Assembly: GCA_028281845.1 (NCBI GenBank)
Contig: JANQJD010000015.1
Location: 62,001 to 126,000 of the forward strand
Source of the DNA: Rhodospirillales bacterium
Lineage (GTDB): Bacteria > Pseudomonadota > Alphaproteobacteria > Rhodospirillales > Rhodospirillaceae
Reading direction: 5' to 3'
DNA: 64,000 nucleotides
The notes beneath the pieces were generated by a model. That model did not search any database, was not told the origin of the DNA, and was given only the letters and a program-made list of their open reading frames with translations. The first letter of the stretch is position 1. Each line of letters opens with the position of its first letter. Both the position numbers and the translations under genes were made by a program. Shown here one piece after another: positions 26,813 to 36,004 of the stretch.

Positions 26813-26967
26813 GCTCCCTCTCGTCCGCATCAGTTCCTTGAATCTGACTTCAACTTCAGGTGCATTCTATCGCAGCAAGATACTGGTTTCTAAAACTTTG
26901 CTCCTCAAACAGGTGCATCATACTGTGCGGCGAGTACTGCGGCCCCGTTAGTCGGAGCGGAGTAACT

Positions 26968-27044
26968 TGGTCGGAGTGAGAGGATTTGAACCTCCGGCCC
27001 CTACGTCCCGAACGTAGTACTCTACCAAGCTGAGCTACACTCCG
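26968..27044 (-). tRNA. tRNA-Pro (anticodon CGG)
   Basis: Minus-strand cloverleaf with acceptor CGGAGTG, D-arm GCTC/GAGT, anticodon stem CTACG and loop TTCGGGA (anticodon CGG), T-loop TTCAAAT, and encoded CCA. Confidence 0.96.
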
Positions 27045-27165
27045 TCTTAATTGTAACGAGTCTCTTGTAGACAGTTTGACAACCAAAAAAAGATAAAATG
27101 GCTGATCACATAGGGACTGTACAATCTCCCGAAAGTCATTCTAGTCAGCAGGAGTCCAAGTCAGC

Positions 27166-28182
27166 CTAGTAAGCTCGTTCGATACAGAATGTAATGACAT
27201 CCAAGAGAGCCCGACGCATGGGACTGTCAGGAAAGAAAAGTAACGCCGCACGAGCAGCATCACCGTAAGCGCGAGCGCGTCGCATAGTTTCGTCCAGACA
27301 GTTATGTTTTCGCAGCAATTCTAACGCGCGTCGCAGGTCGGCTTCCGTTTGGTCTAAATTCTCAAGAGTACGGCGCCAGAAAACCTGTTCTTCGGCATCA
27401 GCGGCTGCAAACCCTAGAATCACCGGCAATGTAATTTTGCCGTCGCGAAAATCATCACCTATTGTCTTACCAAGTTTTTCCTGACGGGCAGAATAGTCAA
27501 GGACATCATCTACGAGTTGAAATGCCATACCAAGGTTAAAACCATAGTTCTCCAACGCGGCCTCCTCAGCAGGCGGCCGACTAGCTAGTACAGGCCCGAG
27601 CTGGCTAGCAGCAGCAAAGAGAGTGGCTGTTTTTGAATTAATTACTTTTAGATATTCTTCCTCTGTTGTATCTATGTTATTAGTAGTTAACAACTGTAAC
27701 ACTTCTCCTTCTGCTATCATGGATGATGTACGTGACAAAATAGATAAAACCTGTAAGTGACCATCTTCTACCATAAGTTCAAAAGAACGACTAAACAAAA
27801 AGTCACCGACCAACACACTAGCTTTATTCCCCCACACTGCGTTTGCTGATGGTTCGCCACGACGTAAGCTGCTTCTATCCACAACATCGTCATGTAGTAA
27901 GGTGGCAGTATGGATAAATTCGATGCAAGTTGCTAATCTGACATGTCGATCACCGCCTCCATAGCCACATAGACGCGCGGTGGCGAGCGTCAAAACAGGT
28001 CGCAGCCTCTTGCCGCCAGCTGCAATGAGATGGCCAGCCAGCTGTGTGATCAGCGACACGGGGCTGGACATACGCCTGGTGATTGTTTCATTTACCTGTC
28101 CCAAGTCCTCAGCGACAAGAGCAATCAAGGAATCGAGAGCATTCCCTTCTTGTCCCAGAGTGGCGCTAGCCATGACAGACAC
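27166..28182 (-). CDS. ispB: Polyprenyl (octa/deca-prenyl) diphosphate synthase
   Basis: A 338-residue trans-prenyltransferase that makes the long ubiquinone side chain from IPP and a short allylic diphosphate. The first Asp-rich motif is LLHDDVVD at about residues 94-101, followed by SSLRRG; the second is LVDDVLDYS near 223-231. GGKRLRP near 57 is typical of the fold. The exact chain length (C40-C50) cannot be read. The GTG at 28182 has AAGGA eight bases upstream and is preferred to the ATG nine bases inside. It is divergent from the TrmN6-like gene, a known alphaproteobacterial arrangement. Confidence 0.94.
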   Translation of the reverse strand: MSVMASATLGQEGNALDSLIALVAEDLGQVNETITRRMSSPVSLITQLAGHLIAAGGKRLRPVLTLATARLCGYGGGDRHVRLATCIEFIHTATLLHDDVVDRSSLRRGEPSANAVWGNKASVLVGDFLFSRSFELMVEDGHLQVLSILSRTSSMIAEGEVLQLLTTNNIDTTEEEYLKVINSKTATLFAAASQLGPVLASRPPAEEAALENYGFNLGMAFQLVDDVLDYSARQEKLGKTIGDDFRDGKITLPVILGFAAADAEEQVFWRRTLENLDQTEADLRRALELLRKHNCLDETMRRARAYGDAARAALLFFPDSPMRRALLDVITFCIERAY

Positions 28183-28418
28183 CGTGGCGATCCTTTCCCC
28201 ATATTATGATTGACGTAGTCCTAAAAGTAACGCAGCATAATAAATATTTTCTTTCCCGGTCAAGATGCAACGCTAGGAGCTTTTCGGACTTAAAAGGTAG
28301 GCTGTCCATGGACAGATGGATGTATATATTATGAGTAATATTATTGAGGTAAGCTTTGGGCCAATATAATCTTTACCACGGGACCACGGATGGAGACAGG
28401 CATCTGCTTTACGATGGA

Positions 28419-29201
28419 ATGAAAAGTTCCTTGAGACACAGAAGCCCAGAAACACTTCTCTCTCCCTCCTGGACAGAGGATACTCTTTTAGATGGTCGTG
28501 TCATATTAAAACAACCTAAAAAAGGATACCGGGTAACGTTTGAGCCGGTCTTGCTCGCATCTGCAGTTCCTGCACAGCCGGGCGATTGGATAGCAGATGT
28601 TGGAACGGGGACTGGGGCGGCTGCGCTCTGTTTACTGGCACGTGTACCAGAAAGTAAAATTTTTGGTGTAGAAATACAAAAAGATCTCGCTCATTTAGCA
28701 AATATTAACGGTGTTCTGAATAGCAAGGCAGACAGATTTCAAATCATCGTTGCTGATGTGTTGAAATCCGCTTTTCTCAAAAAGAGAACGCTCGCCACAC
28801 GCAGAGAAATGTTTGATCACGTAATGAGCAACCCACCCTTTGCAGCAGCAGGGACCCCGTCCTCCAATCCAATGCGAGCCACAGCATATCATGCCGTCAA
28901 TTTACAATCTTGGATTGCGTTTTGTATGGCTTTGCTGCGACCTCAAGGCTCATTGACCTTACTTTATCGCGCCGACAAGCTTGACAGACTTCTTGCCTCT
29001 TTAACGAGAGTAGTCGGCGGAATTGAAATTATTCCCTTATGGCCGCGCGCGGGACACGCCGCTCGACGACTCATTGTGCGCGGCCGCAAAGGCAGTCAAG
29101 CGCCATCCATTCTCCACGCTGGTCTCATCTTGCATACAGCCACTGGCTACACAGTAGAAGCGGAGCGCCTCCTCAGAAAGGGACATGCACTGCAGGCATA
29201 A
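28419..29201 (+). CDS. TrmN6-like tRNA1(Val) adenine-N6 methyltransferase
   Basis: A 260-residue class I SAM-dependent methyltransferase. The SAM loop ADVGTGTGAAAL lies at about residues 60-71 and the N-methyltransferase motif NPPF at about 139. Family members modify A37 of tRNA-Val; position opposite the polyprenyl synthase supports this. The start is uncertain: I use the ATG at 28419, which gives the usual length, though its ribosome site is poor; a TTG at 28356 is in frame. The kdsD frame begins before or just after this gene's stop. Confidence 0.85.
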   Translation: MKSSLRHRSPETLLSPSWTEDTLLDGRVILKQPKKGYRVTFEPVLLASAVPAQPGDWIADVGTGTGAAALCLLARVPESKIFGVEIQKDLAHLANINGVLNSKADRFQIIVADVLKSAFLKKRTLATRREMFDHVMSNPPFAAAGTPSSNPMRATAYHAVNLQSWIAFCMALLRPQGSLTLLYRADKLDRLLASLTRVVGGIEIIPLWPRAGHAARRLIVRGRKGSQAPSILHAGLILHTATGYTVEAERLLRKGHALQA

Positions 29202-29235
29202 TCTGAGTAAAAATATAAGTGATAGTAGAATTTTT

Positions 29236-30237
29236 ATGAAAAAATCTAGTTTTTTAAAAAATATTAGGGTCAATGACCCTTATAAAGATAATCTTCGTAT
29301 CGCAAAAAATGTCCTAAAAAATGAGGCGTCTGCCTTATGTACACTAGCAGACTCTCTAGGAGAGTCTTTTTTTAAAGTAGTTAATAAAATATGTTCTATT
29401 CATGGTAAAGTTATCGTTTCCGGCATGGGGAAAAGCGGTCATATCGCCCGCAAAATCGCCGCGACGTTGGCATCTACGGGGACTCCTGCTTTTTTCGTGC
29501 ACCCAGCCGAGGCCAGTCATGGCGATCTCGGCATGATCGCCAGAGAGGATGTCGTGATGGCGTTATCTCATTCTGGTGAAACTGGGGAGCTGACTGATCT
29601 TGTGAATTACACACGCCGTTTTTCTATCAGTCTCATCTCTATTTCAAGTAGTTTTAAAAGTACGTTATCTATATCTAGTGATATTGCTATAATACTACCA
29701 AAAATAAAAGAAGCATGTCCTCTTGGTCTTGCTCCGACAACATCCACGACTCTCATGCTTGCCCTAGGCGATGCTCTTGCTGTCACGCTGCTAGCGCGTC
29801 GCGGATTTTCTTCTGCAGATTTCCGCCTGTTCCATCCTGGCGGTCATCTCGGCCAGAAACTGCTGAAGGTTGCCGATCTCATGCACCAAGGGGATCACGT
29901 GCCCCTAGTATCTGCTGAATGGTCCATGGCCGAGGTTATTCCAGTGATGACACAAAAAAGCCTGGGGTGCGCCGGAGTGGTGGATAAGACGGGGGGTCTC
30001 TTAGGGGTGATTACTGATGGTGACTTACGCAGACATATGTCACCGACTTTGCTGAGCCAGACAGCACAGAGTGTCATGACGTCTAATCCCAAAAGTGTAC
30101 ATGCTAGTGCTTTGGCAGTTGAAGCCCTACGGCTCATGAATGACAGTCATATTACGAGTTTGTTTGTGTTGACCAAGAATCAACACCCTATCGGTCTCAT
30201 TCATGTACACGATTGCTTACGTGCCGGAGTTTCATAA
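29236..30237 (+). CDS. kdsD: D-arabinose 5-phosphate isomerase (KpsF/KdsD)
   Basis: A 333-residue isomerase turning ribulose 5-phosphate into arabinose 5-phosphate for Kdo synthesis. The SIS domain (about 40-190) shows VSGMGKSGHIARK and the SHSGETGE motif; the segment HPGGHLGQ marks its end. Two CBS domains follow (about 210-330). The ATG at 29236 fits family length; an upstream ATG at 29185 has a better ribosome site (AAAGGG) but overlaps the previous gene. It heads kdsD-lptC-lptA-lptB, all Kdo/LPS functions. An AT-rich patch lies in the middle of the gene (about 29620-29720). Confidence 0.95.
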   Translation: MKKSSFLKNIRVNDPYKDNLRIAKNVLKNEASALCTLADSLGESFFKVVNKICSIHGKVIVSGMGKSGHIARKIAATLASTGTPAFFVHPAEASHGDLGMIAREDVVMALSHSGETGELTDLVNYTRRFSISLISISSSFKSTLSISSDIAIILPKIKEACPLGLAPTTSTTLMLALGDALAVTLLARRGFSSADFRLFHPGGHLGQKLLKVADLMHQGDHVPLVSAEWSMAEVIPVMTQKSLGCAGVVDKTGGLLGVITDGDLRRHMSPTLLSQTAQSVMTSNPKSVHASALAVEALRLMNDSHITSLFVLTKNQHPIGLIHVHDCLRAGVS

Positions 30238-30864
30238 GTGCAAGTGCACCGCTTATGCTATGCCTTCGTTTTCAAAAAAAAGTGGAGCTCTACAGTTCTA
30301 AGAAATTTTTTATTGAGTATTATGTTTTTCATAATATTTTTGATCATTTTCTTTCCTCAAAAAGAGAAAAATACTTCTTTAAATTCTAAAAATTTAAGAC
30401 AATCTCAAAGCATTTATGGTGCTATTTTCTTTTCTTTTGACAGAAAAGGCATGTTTTTAACATTTCCCTTTTTAGAAGAAATTTCTTCTTTTGTAGAGAG
30501 AATCCATACACCTCTTGCTCATATTGCCTCAAATGAGTTTCTTGTAATAGAATCCAACAAAGGAATATATGAGAAAAATCGTATGCTCCTTGAGCTTGAA
30601 AGTCAGGTAGATATCTTTTCTTCTACTGGATATCATATTCGGACGGGTTCCGTCCGCGTTGACACAGAGAACGGAGAAGCATTTGGTGAGAATCCTGTTG
30701 CTGGATACAGTGCGTTTGGTGCCATGAGTAGTGATGGCTTGTGTGTTTTTGATAGGGGTCGCGCCGTTGTTTTTATGGGGCGATCGCGGCTTTTTCTTTA
30801 TCCTTCCCCCGCTGCAATCCATTCGAAGTCCTGCGAAATGTTTTGGCTTTTTTGTGATTTTTAA
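30238..30864 (+). CDS. lptC: LPS export periplasmic/membrane protein LptC
   Basis: A 208-residue single-span protein of the LptC family (DUF1239). An N-terminal membrane helix at about residues 22-40 precedes a beta-jellyroll periplasmic domain. LptC relays LPS from the LptB2FG transporter to LptA. The GTG start follows directly on the kdsD TAA with no spacer. The sequence is diverged and AT-rich, as usual for LptC, so the call rests strongly on its place between kdsD and lptA. Confidence 0.85.
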   Translation: MQVHRLCYAFVFKKKWSSTVLRNFLLSIMFFIIFLIIFFPQKEKNTSLNSKNLRQSQSIYGAIFFSFDRKGMFLTFPFLEEISSFVERIHTPLAHIASNEFLVIESNKGIYEKNRMLLELESQVDIFSSTGYHIRTGSVRVDTENGEAFGENPVAGYSAFGAMSSDGLCVFDRGRAVVFMGRSRLFLYPSPAAIHSKSCEMFWLFCDF

Positions 30865-30896
30865 TCAAAAATTGTTTTTTTGAAAAAAAATCTGTG

Positions 30897-31739
30897 ATGG
30901 TTGATAAGTTACATTTTTGGGTGACTGTTATTTTCTTAGGAGCCATATGGAAGGATGTTCTGGCCGTTGACACGCCCTCGACTACAATACAGGCAGAGCA
31001 AGGTTTTGAATGGCAAAAGGGAGCGGGACGTTTTGTTGCCCATGGGAACGTGCGAGTTCGTCGGGAGCATGTGATCCTCAATACAGACACGCTCACAGTC
31101 TCGTTTCATGAGGTGAAGACTCCCGCTGAACTTTCCTGGTGGCATGCTTTAGGGAATACCCGTATTGCCCTTTCAAGGGGAATCATCTCCGGCGAAACAG
31201 CTGATTATGAGGTGCATGATAAAATTCTGTCTTTGAGCGGTCACCCAGTCCACATAGAAACGGCGACAGAAACCCTCACAGCTCATATGGGAGTGGAGTA
31301 TCGTGAAAATCAGCAGGTTGCTGTTGCGCGTGGCGATGTGCACATTGTTATAAAAGATGGATCAATATTACAATTAGAAATTGCTACTATATATAGCCAT
31401 GATAGTGATGGAATACCAATTCCAAAAATTTTCCTTATAGGAAAAAAAGTAAAGATTGAAACACACAGAGGTATTCTTTGTGGCGGGCGTGGTATATATG
31501 GTCTTGATACTGCCATTGCCAGCAACTCTGTCCAAGTGGCTACTCATAGCATGAAGATGACAAGTGAGCGTGCTGTGGTGAACACGAAGACTGGTCTTAG
31601 TCGGTTCTACACAGCATTACGAAAGTCTGAAAGACAGTTCACGAGAGGAAGGCAGGAACGCGTCAAACTGCTACTCCTGCAGAAGAGGAAGAAAAATTCC
31701 AGAACAGATAAAGGTATCTTGGGAATAAGGAAGGCTTAG
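30897..31739 (+). CDS. lptA: LPS transport periplasmic protein LptA
   Basis: A 280-residue protein with a signal peptide (cleavage likely after VLA, about residue 23) and an OstA/LptA beta-jellyroll domain. Successive VRREHVILNTDTL- and GETADYE-type strands are typical. It forms the periplasmic bridge that carries LPS from LptC to LptD. It is longer than E. coli LptA; the basic, Lys/Arg-rich tail of about 30 residues is unusual. The ATG at 30897 is preceded by an in-frame GTG. The gene lies between lptC and lptB. Confidence 0.9.
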   Translation: MVDKLHFWVTVIFLGAIWKDVLAVDTPSTTIQAEQGFEWQKGAGRFVAHGNVRVRREHVILNTDTLTVSFHEVKTPAELSWWHALGNTRIALSRGIISGETADYEVHDKILSLSGHPVHIETATETLTAHMGVEYRENQQVAVARGDVHIVIKDGSILQLEIATIYSHDSDGIPIPKIFLIGKKVKIETHRGILCGGRGIYGLDTAIASNSVQVATHSMKMTSERAVVNTKTGLSRFYTALRKSERQFTRGRQERVKLLLLQKRKKNSRTDKGILGIRKA

Positions 31740-31856
31740 CAAAGGGGTCGTATGCCCTTTATGCTATTCTATTTCTTTAGGCGTAGGCTAGCATCCGCCA
31801 GCCAAGCTGATGGGACGCTGCTATGGGGTGGGCTTCACTTTCAGAGGGGTTGGAAT

Positions 31857-32588
31857 GTGACGGAAAAAGGAGGTCTTGTTACTTATAATCTTGGTAAGCG
31901 TTTTCACAGAAAGATAGTTTTACAGGATGTGAGTCTCTCCGTGAAACGGGGTGAAGCTGTGGGTTTACTTGGACCTAATGGTGCTGGTAAGACGACATGC
32001 TTCTACTGCATTGTAGGATTGATTCGACCAGATTCAGGTTCTGTCGAACTTGATGGTCGTCGAATTACTGCTTTGCCCATGTATAAAAGGGCAAGATTAG
32101 GCATTGGCTATTTGCCACAGGAGATTTCGATATTCCGCGGCCTGACAGTGGAAGCGAACATCATGGCGATTCTCGAAAAAATTGAACAGAATCGCGACAA
32201 ACGCACTGTGATACTGGAATCGCTACTCACAGAATTTTCTATTGCTCATCTGCGTAAAGTACCGGCATTAGCTTTATCTGGAGGGGAGCGGAGACGGGTG
32301 GAAATAGCCCGTGCTCTAGCATCACAGCCGGGTTTTATTCTTCTTGACGAACCTCTCGCTGGTGTGGATCCCATTGTCGTTCGTGAGATCCGTGATCTGG
32401 TAGCGCACCTGAAGGATCGCGGAGTTGGCGTGCTGTTAACAGATCATAATGTCCGTGAGACACTGGGAATTATTGACCGTGTGTATATTCTTCACGACGG
32501 TCGGGTCTTAACAAAAGGTCAGCCGTCAGAAATTGTTTACAATCCAGACGTGCAACAAGTTTACCTTGGTAAAAATTTTCATCTTTGA
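31857..32588 (+). CDS. lptB: LPS export ABC transporter ATP-binding protein LptB
   Basis: A 243-residue ABC ATPase. Walker A GPNGAGKT, Q-loop near YLPQE, signature LSGGERRR, Walker B ILLDEP and the H-loop in TDHN are all intact. As a dimer under LptF/LptG it powers extraction of LPS from the inner membrane. I place the start at the GTG at 31857, which has AGAGGGG seven bases ahead and gives the usual length. An ATG at 31752 with AAAGGGG would add 35 non-conserved residues and is the main alternative. rpoN, usually next, is missing. Confidence 0.95.
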   Translation: MTEKGGLVTYNLGKRFHRKIVLQDVSLSVKRGEAVGLLGPNGAGKTTCFYCIVGLIRPDSGSVELDGRRITALPMYKRARLGIGYLPQEISIFRGLTVEANIMAILEKIEQNRDKRTVILESLLTEFSIAHLRKVPALALSGGERRRVEIARALASQPGFILLDEPLAGVDPIVVREIRDLVAHLKDRGVGVLLTDHNVRETLGIIDRVYILHDGRVLTKGQPSEIVYNPDVQQVYLGKNFHL

Positions 32589-33112
32589 GTTTGAGGGAAA
32601 TGTGATCTGTTGTGCGTACTCAGCGTACCGTGACCTCCAATCGAGAGGACATTCATGCCAGAGACACATGCACACGCATGCACTGTCTGTGAGACAGTGC
32701 AGCAGCATTCGGAAAAACACATGTTCAAACATGTTCAAATGAGAAAGAGCACCTTCTTTGTGGAGAGGGCTGGTCATATTGATATTTCTGTTGAGCACTC
32801 ATCGAACAAGGCTGTAAACGCCTGGACAAGATGTGGGTCATTTTCACCTTGACCTCTCACGCGGCTTTGTATTTTTTACTATCAAAAACAGGAAAGTGAG
32901 CTGACCCATCAGCGGAATGCTGTATGCCTTTCTGTGATCTAGGCAGTCTCGTGAGTAGGCCTCCTCTTTACTCTGTGTGCTGCGCCGCCAAGAGGAAATA
33001 ACCACTACTGCTAGCCTTGTTTGGTTATACAAACAGGTAAAAGTAGCGTTTGTGTCATTGATGTTTTCAGCTTCAAGGGTGCTAGTACAGTAGCAAATAG
33101 GATGTTCGCGTC
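32589..33112. other. 524-bp gap where rpoN would be expected
   Basis: Between lptB and hpf, where many proteobacteria carry rpoN, I find no coding region and no obvious sigma-54 remnant. A 10-bp tandem repeat lies at 32720-32739. The promoter for hpf-ptsN is probably in the right part. Confidence 0.6.
32720..32739. repeat. 10-bp tandem duplication
   Basis: CATGTTCAAA occurs twice in contact (32720-32729, 32730-32739) inside the lptB-hpf gap. Confidence 0.8.
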
Positions 33113-33673
33113 ATGCAAATATCTATTAAAGGAAAGCATCTCGCTGTGGGAGATGCTTTACGTCTTCATGCTGAAGAATCTCTAACTACTTTAGTTGCGA
33201 AATTTTTTGATAGAGCAATTGCTGCAACAGTTGTTCTCTCACGCGAGTCTTATAACTTCCGCGTTGATATCACCGTACACCCGTTCCGTGGTGTCATCGT
33301 TCAAGGCAGCGGTGTGGCCAGCGAAGCATACACTGCTTTGGACACCGCCATGCACAGAATTGAACGTCAGTTACGCCGTTATAAGGGACGTTTTTTTGAT
33401 CATAAGAGTAAAGGAGAAGTTTTGTCAGCTCAATATACAATTCTTTCTACAAAAGAGAATAACAATAAAGAAACAGATGACAATCCCATAATAGTCGCTG
33501 AAATGAGTGCAGAAGTTCCAGTATGTAGTGTTAGCGGTGCAGTCATGCGTCTTGATTTAGCTAATGTAGCTGCAATTTTGTTCCGTAACAGTGTCCATGG
33601 CCGCCTTAACATGGTCTACAAACGTTCCGATGGAAACATTGGCTGGATTGATCCTCAAGGTGAGGAACTTTAA
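33113..33673 (+). CDS. hpf: Ribosome hibernation-promoting factor, long form
   Basis: A 186-residue protein. The N-terminal S30AE domain (about 1-100) begins MQISIKGKHL and binds the 30S subunit; after a variable AT-rich linker comes the C-terminal dimerisation domain (about 125-186) that pairs two 70S ribosomes into inactive 100S particles. This is the long type found outside gammaproteobacteria. It is followed 29 bp later by ptsN, a conserved pair. Confidence 0.93.
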   Translation: MQISIKGKHLAVGDALRLHAEESLTTLVAKFFDRAIAATVVLSRESYNFRVDITVHPFRGVIVQGSGVASEAYTALDTAMHRIERQLRRYKGRFFDHKSKGEVLSAQYTILSTKENNNKETDDNPIIVAEMSAEVPVCSVSGAVMRLDLANVAAILFRNSVHGRLNMVYKRSDGNIGWIDPQGEEL

Positions 33674-33702
33674 AGAAACATGAGAAGAAAAGGGGGCGGG
33701 GC

Positions 33703-34173
33703 ATGGAGATGGTTGATCTCATCCACCCGGGAGGTATTATCCCAAATCTCAAGGTCACAGGAAAAAAACAGGCACTGCGAGAAATGGCCCGCCGGGCAGC
33801 GGATTTGACAGGACAGAGTGAACGGGAAATTTTTGAGGTCTTATTGGGGCGTGAGCGCCTCGGAACAACAGGAGTCGGTCATGGTATTGCCATACCGCAT
33901 GGAAAATTGCCGCATTTGAGTCGTCTTTATGGAGGGTTTGCCCGTCTCTGTTCCTCCATCGAGTTTGAATCCATTGATGAGAAACCAGTCGATTTGATTT
34001 TTCTGTTGCTCGCACCAGAGTTGATGGAAGCGAATCACCTGAATCTTGAAGCATTGGCACGTGTATCACGGCTTTTACGGAATAAAGGGATTTGCGATAA
34101 GCTACGCCGCACTGACAGAGTTGATTCTATTTACGCTCTTCTCACAGCACCCCGCACTAGCCATACCTCTTGA
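33703..34173 (+). CDS. ptsN: Nitrogen-PTS EIIA component PtsN
   Basis: A 156-residue EIIA-Ntr domain protein. The phosphorylatable His lies in GIAIPHGKLP at about residue 66. It takes phosphate from NPr and regulates K+ transport and stress responses rather than moving sugar. GGGGCGGGGC lies before the ATG. Conserved neighbour of hpf; rpoN, with which these genes are normally linked, is absent here. Confidence 0.95.
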   Translation: MEMVDLIHPGGIIPNLKVTGKKQALREMARRAADLTGQSEREIFEVLLGRERLGTTGVGHGIAIPHGKLPHLSRLYGGFARLCSSIEFESIDEKPVDLIFLLLAPELMEANHLNLEALARVSRLLRNKGICDKLRRTDRVDSIYALLTAPRTSHTS

Positions 34174-34398
34174 AACGAGATAAATGCTCGTAAAATTTAA
34201 GAGTCTTGTCGCTCGAAAAGAGTGACGGAACTGCGGTTTTTTTTGCAAAGGCGAACCAGTGCCATATGGTTATAAGAGCGATGAGCCTTTTCAGCATTAT
34301 GCTCTTGACTTTACTGTCTGTGATTGTTTCTCTTCTCAGTCTCTTCATGAGGGTAATGGGGCCGATAGGTAGTAATCCTGAAGTGAGTTTAGTTTCTT

Positions 34399-35205
34399 AT
34401 GAAAATATGTATTTGCGGTTGTAATGGTCGCATGGGGCGCATGCTTGTTGCTCGTGCTTTAGATACGGAGGCCTGTACTCTGGTAGGAGGGATCGAACAT
34501 CACAGCTCTCCTGTCATCGGTCGTGATATAGCTACACTTATTAGTCGTCCTCCTATTGGGCGCCTAATTGAACACGAGCCCTTGTCGCTCTTCGATGCAG
34601 CCGATGTCATCATTGATTTTTCCTCACCCAACGCAACCGCCGCTCATGCAGATACAGCTATTATAACAGGTAAGCCACTCGTTGTTGGCACAACTGACTT
34701 GGAATCAGAACAAATCACTGCTCTGGCGACAGCCGCACAGCATGTCCCAGTGCTGTATTCTCCAAACATGAGCCTCGGCATGAATGTGCTTTTCTCTCTT
34801 GTCGAAGAGGTCAGCCGTGTTCTTGACGAGAGCTATGATATAGAAATTTTTGAGATACACCATCGCACTAAGGTCAGCGCGCCGTCCGGGACAGCTCTGG
34901 AACTGGGACGGGCTGCAGCTCTTGGGCGTTGCATCGACCTGAGTTCATCCTCACAACGTATTCGTGATGGGTATATTGGTCAGCGTCCGAAAGGTCATAT
35001 TGGTTTCTCTGCGCTGCGAGGGGGAAATGTCGTAGGAGAGCATGCTGTCTTCTTCATCGCAGATGAGGAGCAGGTTGAGCTCACACACAAGGTAAATGCA
35101 CGAGATGTTTTTGCTCGTGGCGCGATTAAGGCAGCTTTTTGGTTATGGAAAAATAATCCTGGATTGTATTCCATGAAGGATGTACTCTCTTTAAAAAAAG
35201 TATAG
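34399..35205 (+). CDS. dapB: 4-hydroxy-tetrahydrodipicolinate reductase
   Basis: A 268-residue NAD(P)H-dependent enzyme of the diaminopimelate/lysine pathway, needed for peptidoglycan. The Rossmann motif CGCNGRMGR is at residues 6-14; the catalytic EIHHRTKVSAPSGTA segment holds the active His pair and Lys near residue 160. The length is normal. It lies 16 bp before cysQ. Confidence 0.96.
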   Translation: MKICICGCNGRMGRMLVARALDTEACTLVGGIEHHSSPVIGRDIATLISRPPIGRLIEHEPLSLFDAADVIIDFSSPNATAAHADTAIITGKPLVVGTTDLESEQITALATAAQHVPVLYSPNMSLGMNVLFSLVEEVSRVLDESYDIEIFEIHHRTKVSAPSGTALELGRAAALGRCIDLSSSSQRIRDGYIGQRPKGHIGFSALRGGNVVGEHAVFFIADEEQVELTHKVNARDVFARGAIKAAFWLWKNNPGLYSMKDVLSLKKV

Positions 35206-35221
35206 TAAAGTATAGTATTGA

Positions 35222-36004
35222 ATGAATAGTCTATTATCGCCTACTGTCCTTTTACCGGCTGTTTGCCTTTTGGCTCGTCAGGCGGGCGAAGCGGTTCTTT
35301 CGGTTTACCACTCATCTTTCTCTGTTGAGACTAAAACGGATGGATCGCCTGTTACAGAGGCTGATCAGATAGCAGAGCGGCTTATTCTCAATGGTCTACA
35401 AAGGCTTGTGCATGATATTCCAGTGGTCGGTGAGGAATCTATAGCCGGCGGACAGATACCAGACATCTCAGGCGATTCATTCTGGCTTGTTGACCCTCTC
35501 GATGGGACTGAGGCTTTCATCCAGCGCAAGGAAGAGTTTACAGTTAATATAGCCCTCATTCATAAGAAGCAATCAGTACTTGGTGTAGTTTACGCACCAG
35601 TATATAATCATTTATATTATTCTACTAATAATAATATTGCCACTACAGAAAAAAATCATGTCATTTCTAATATTAAAACACGTGTTTTATCGAAAGATAA
35701 ATTAGTCATCGTAGCTAGCCGCACACACGATGATCCCGCCCTGCTGGAAGAATTTCTGCACACTCATAAAGCACGATCCGCAATTCGTGTCAGCAGTTCT
35801 CTGAAGTTATGCCTAGTCGCTGCCGGCCAGGCTGATTTTTACCCCCGCTTCAGCAGGACAATGGAATGGGATACTGCCGCTGGACACGCCATTCTCAAGG
35901 CTGCTGGCGGTTATGTGTGTACAACCAGTGGCGAGGAGCTACGCTATGGTAAGCCAGGGTTTCGGAATCCCCATTTCATCGCCTGCGGGACTCCCCCTTA
36001 CTGA
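35222..36004 (+). CDS. cysQ: 3'(2'),5'-bisphosphate nucleotidase CysQ
   Basis: A 260-residue Mg2+-dependent phosphatase of the inositol monophosphatase fold that clears PAP from sulfate assimilation and lipid/CoA metabolism. Metal motifs GEES (about 70), DPLDGT (about 90-95) and WDTAAGHAIL (about 220) are intact. An AT-rich, Asn-rich insert (about residues 137-160) breaks the usual spacing. Its 3' end overlaps the miaA start by 59 bp in another frame. Confidence 0.95.
   Translation: MNSLLSPTVLLPAVCLLARQAGEAVLSVYHSSFSVETKTDGSPVTEADQIAERLILNGLQRLVHDIPVVGEESIAGGQIPDISGDSFWLVDPLDGTEAFIQRKEEFTVNIALIHKKQSVLGVVYAPVYNHLYYSTNNNIATTEKNHVISNIKTRVLSKDKLVIVASRTHDDPALLEEFLHTHKARSAIRVSSSLKLCLVAAGQADFYPRFSRTMEWDTAAGHAILKAAGGYVCTTSGEELRYGKPGFRNPHFIACGTPPY

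Noticed and set aside
34206..34424. 72-codon frame with a hydrophobic segment between ptsN and dapB
   Set aside because: It overlaps the dapB start and lacks a clear ribosome site. One hydrophobic run in an AT-rich gap is weak evidence.
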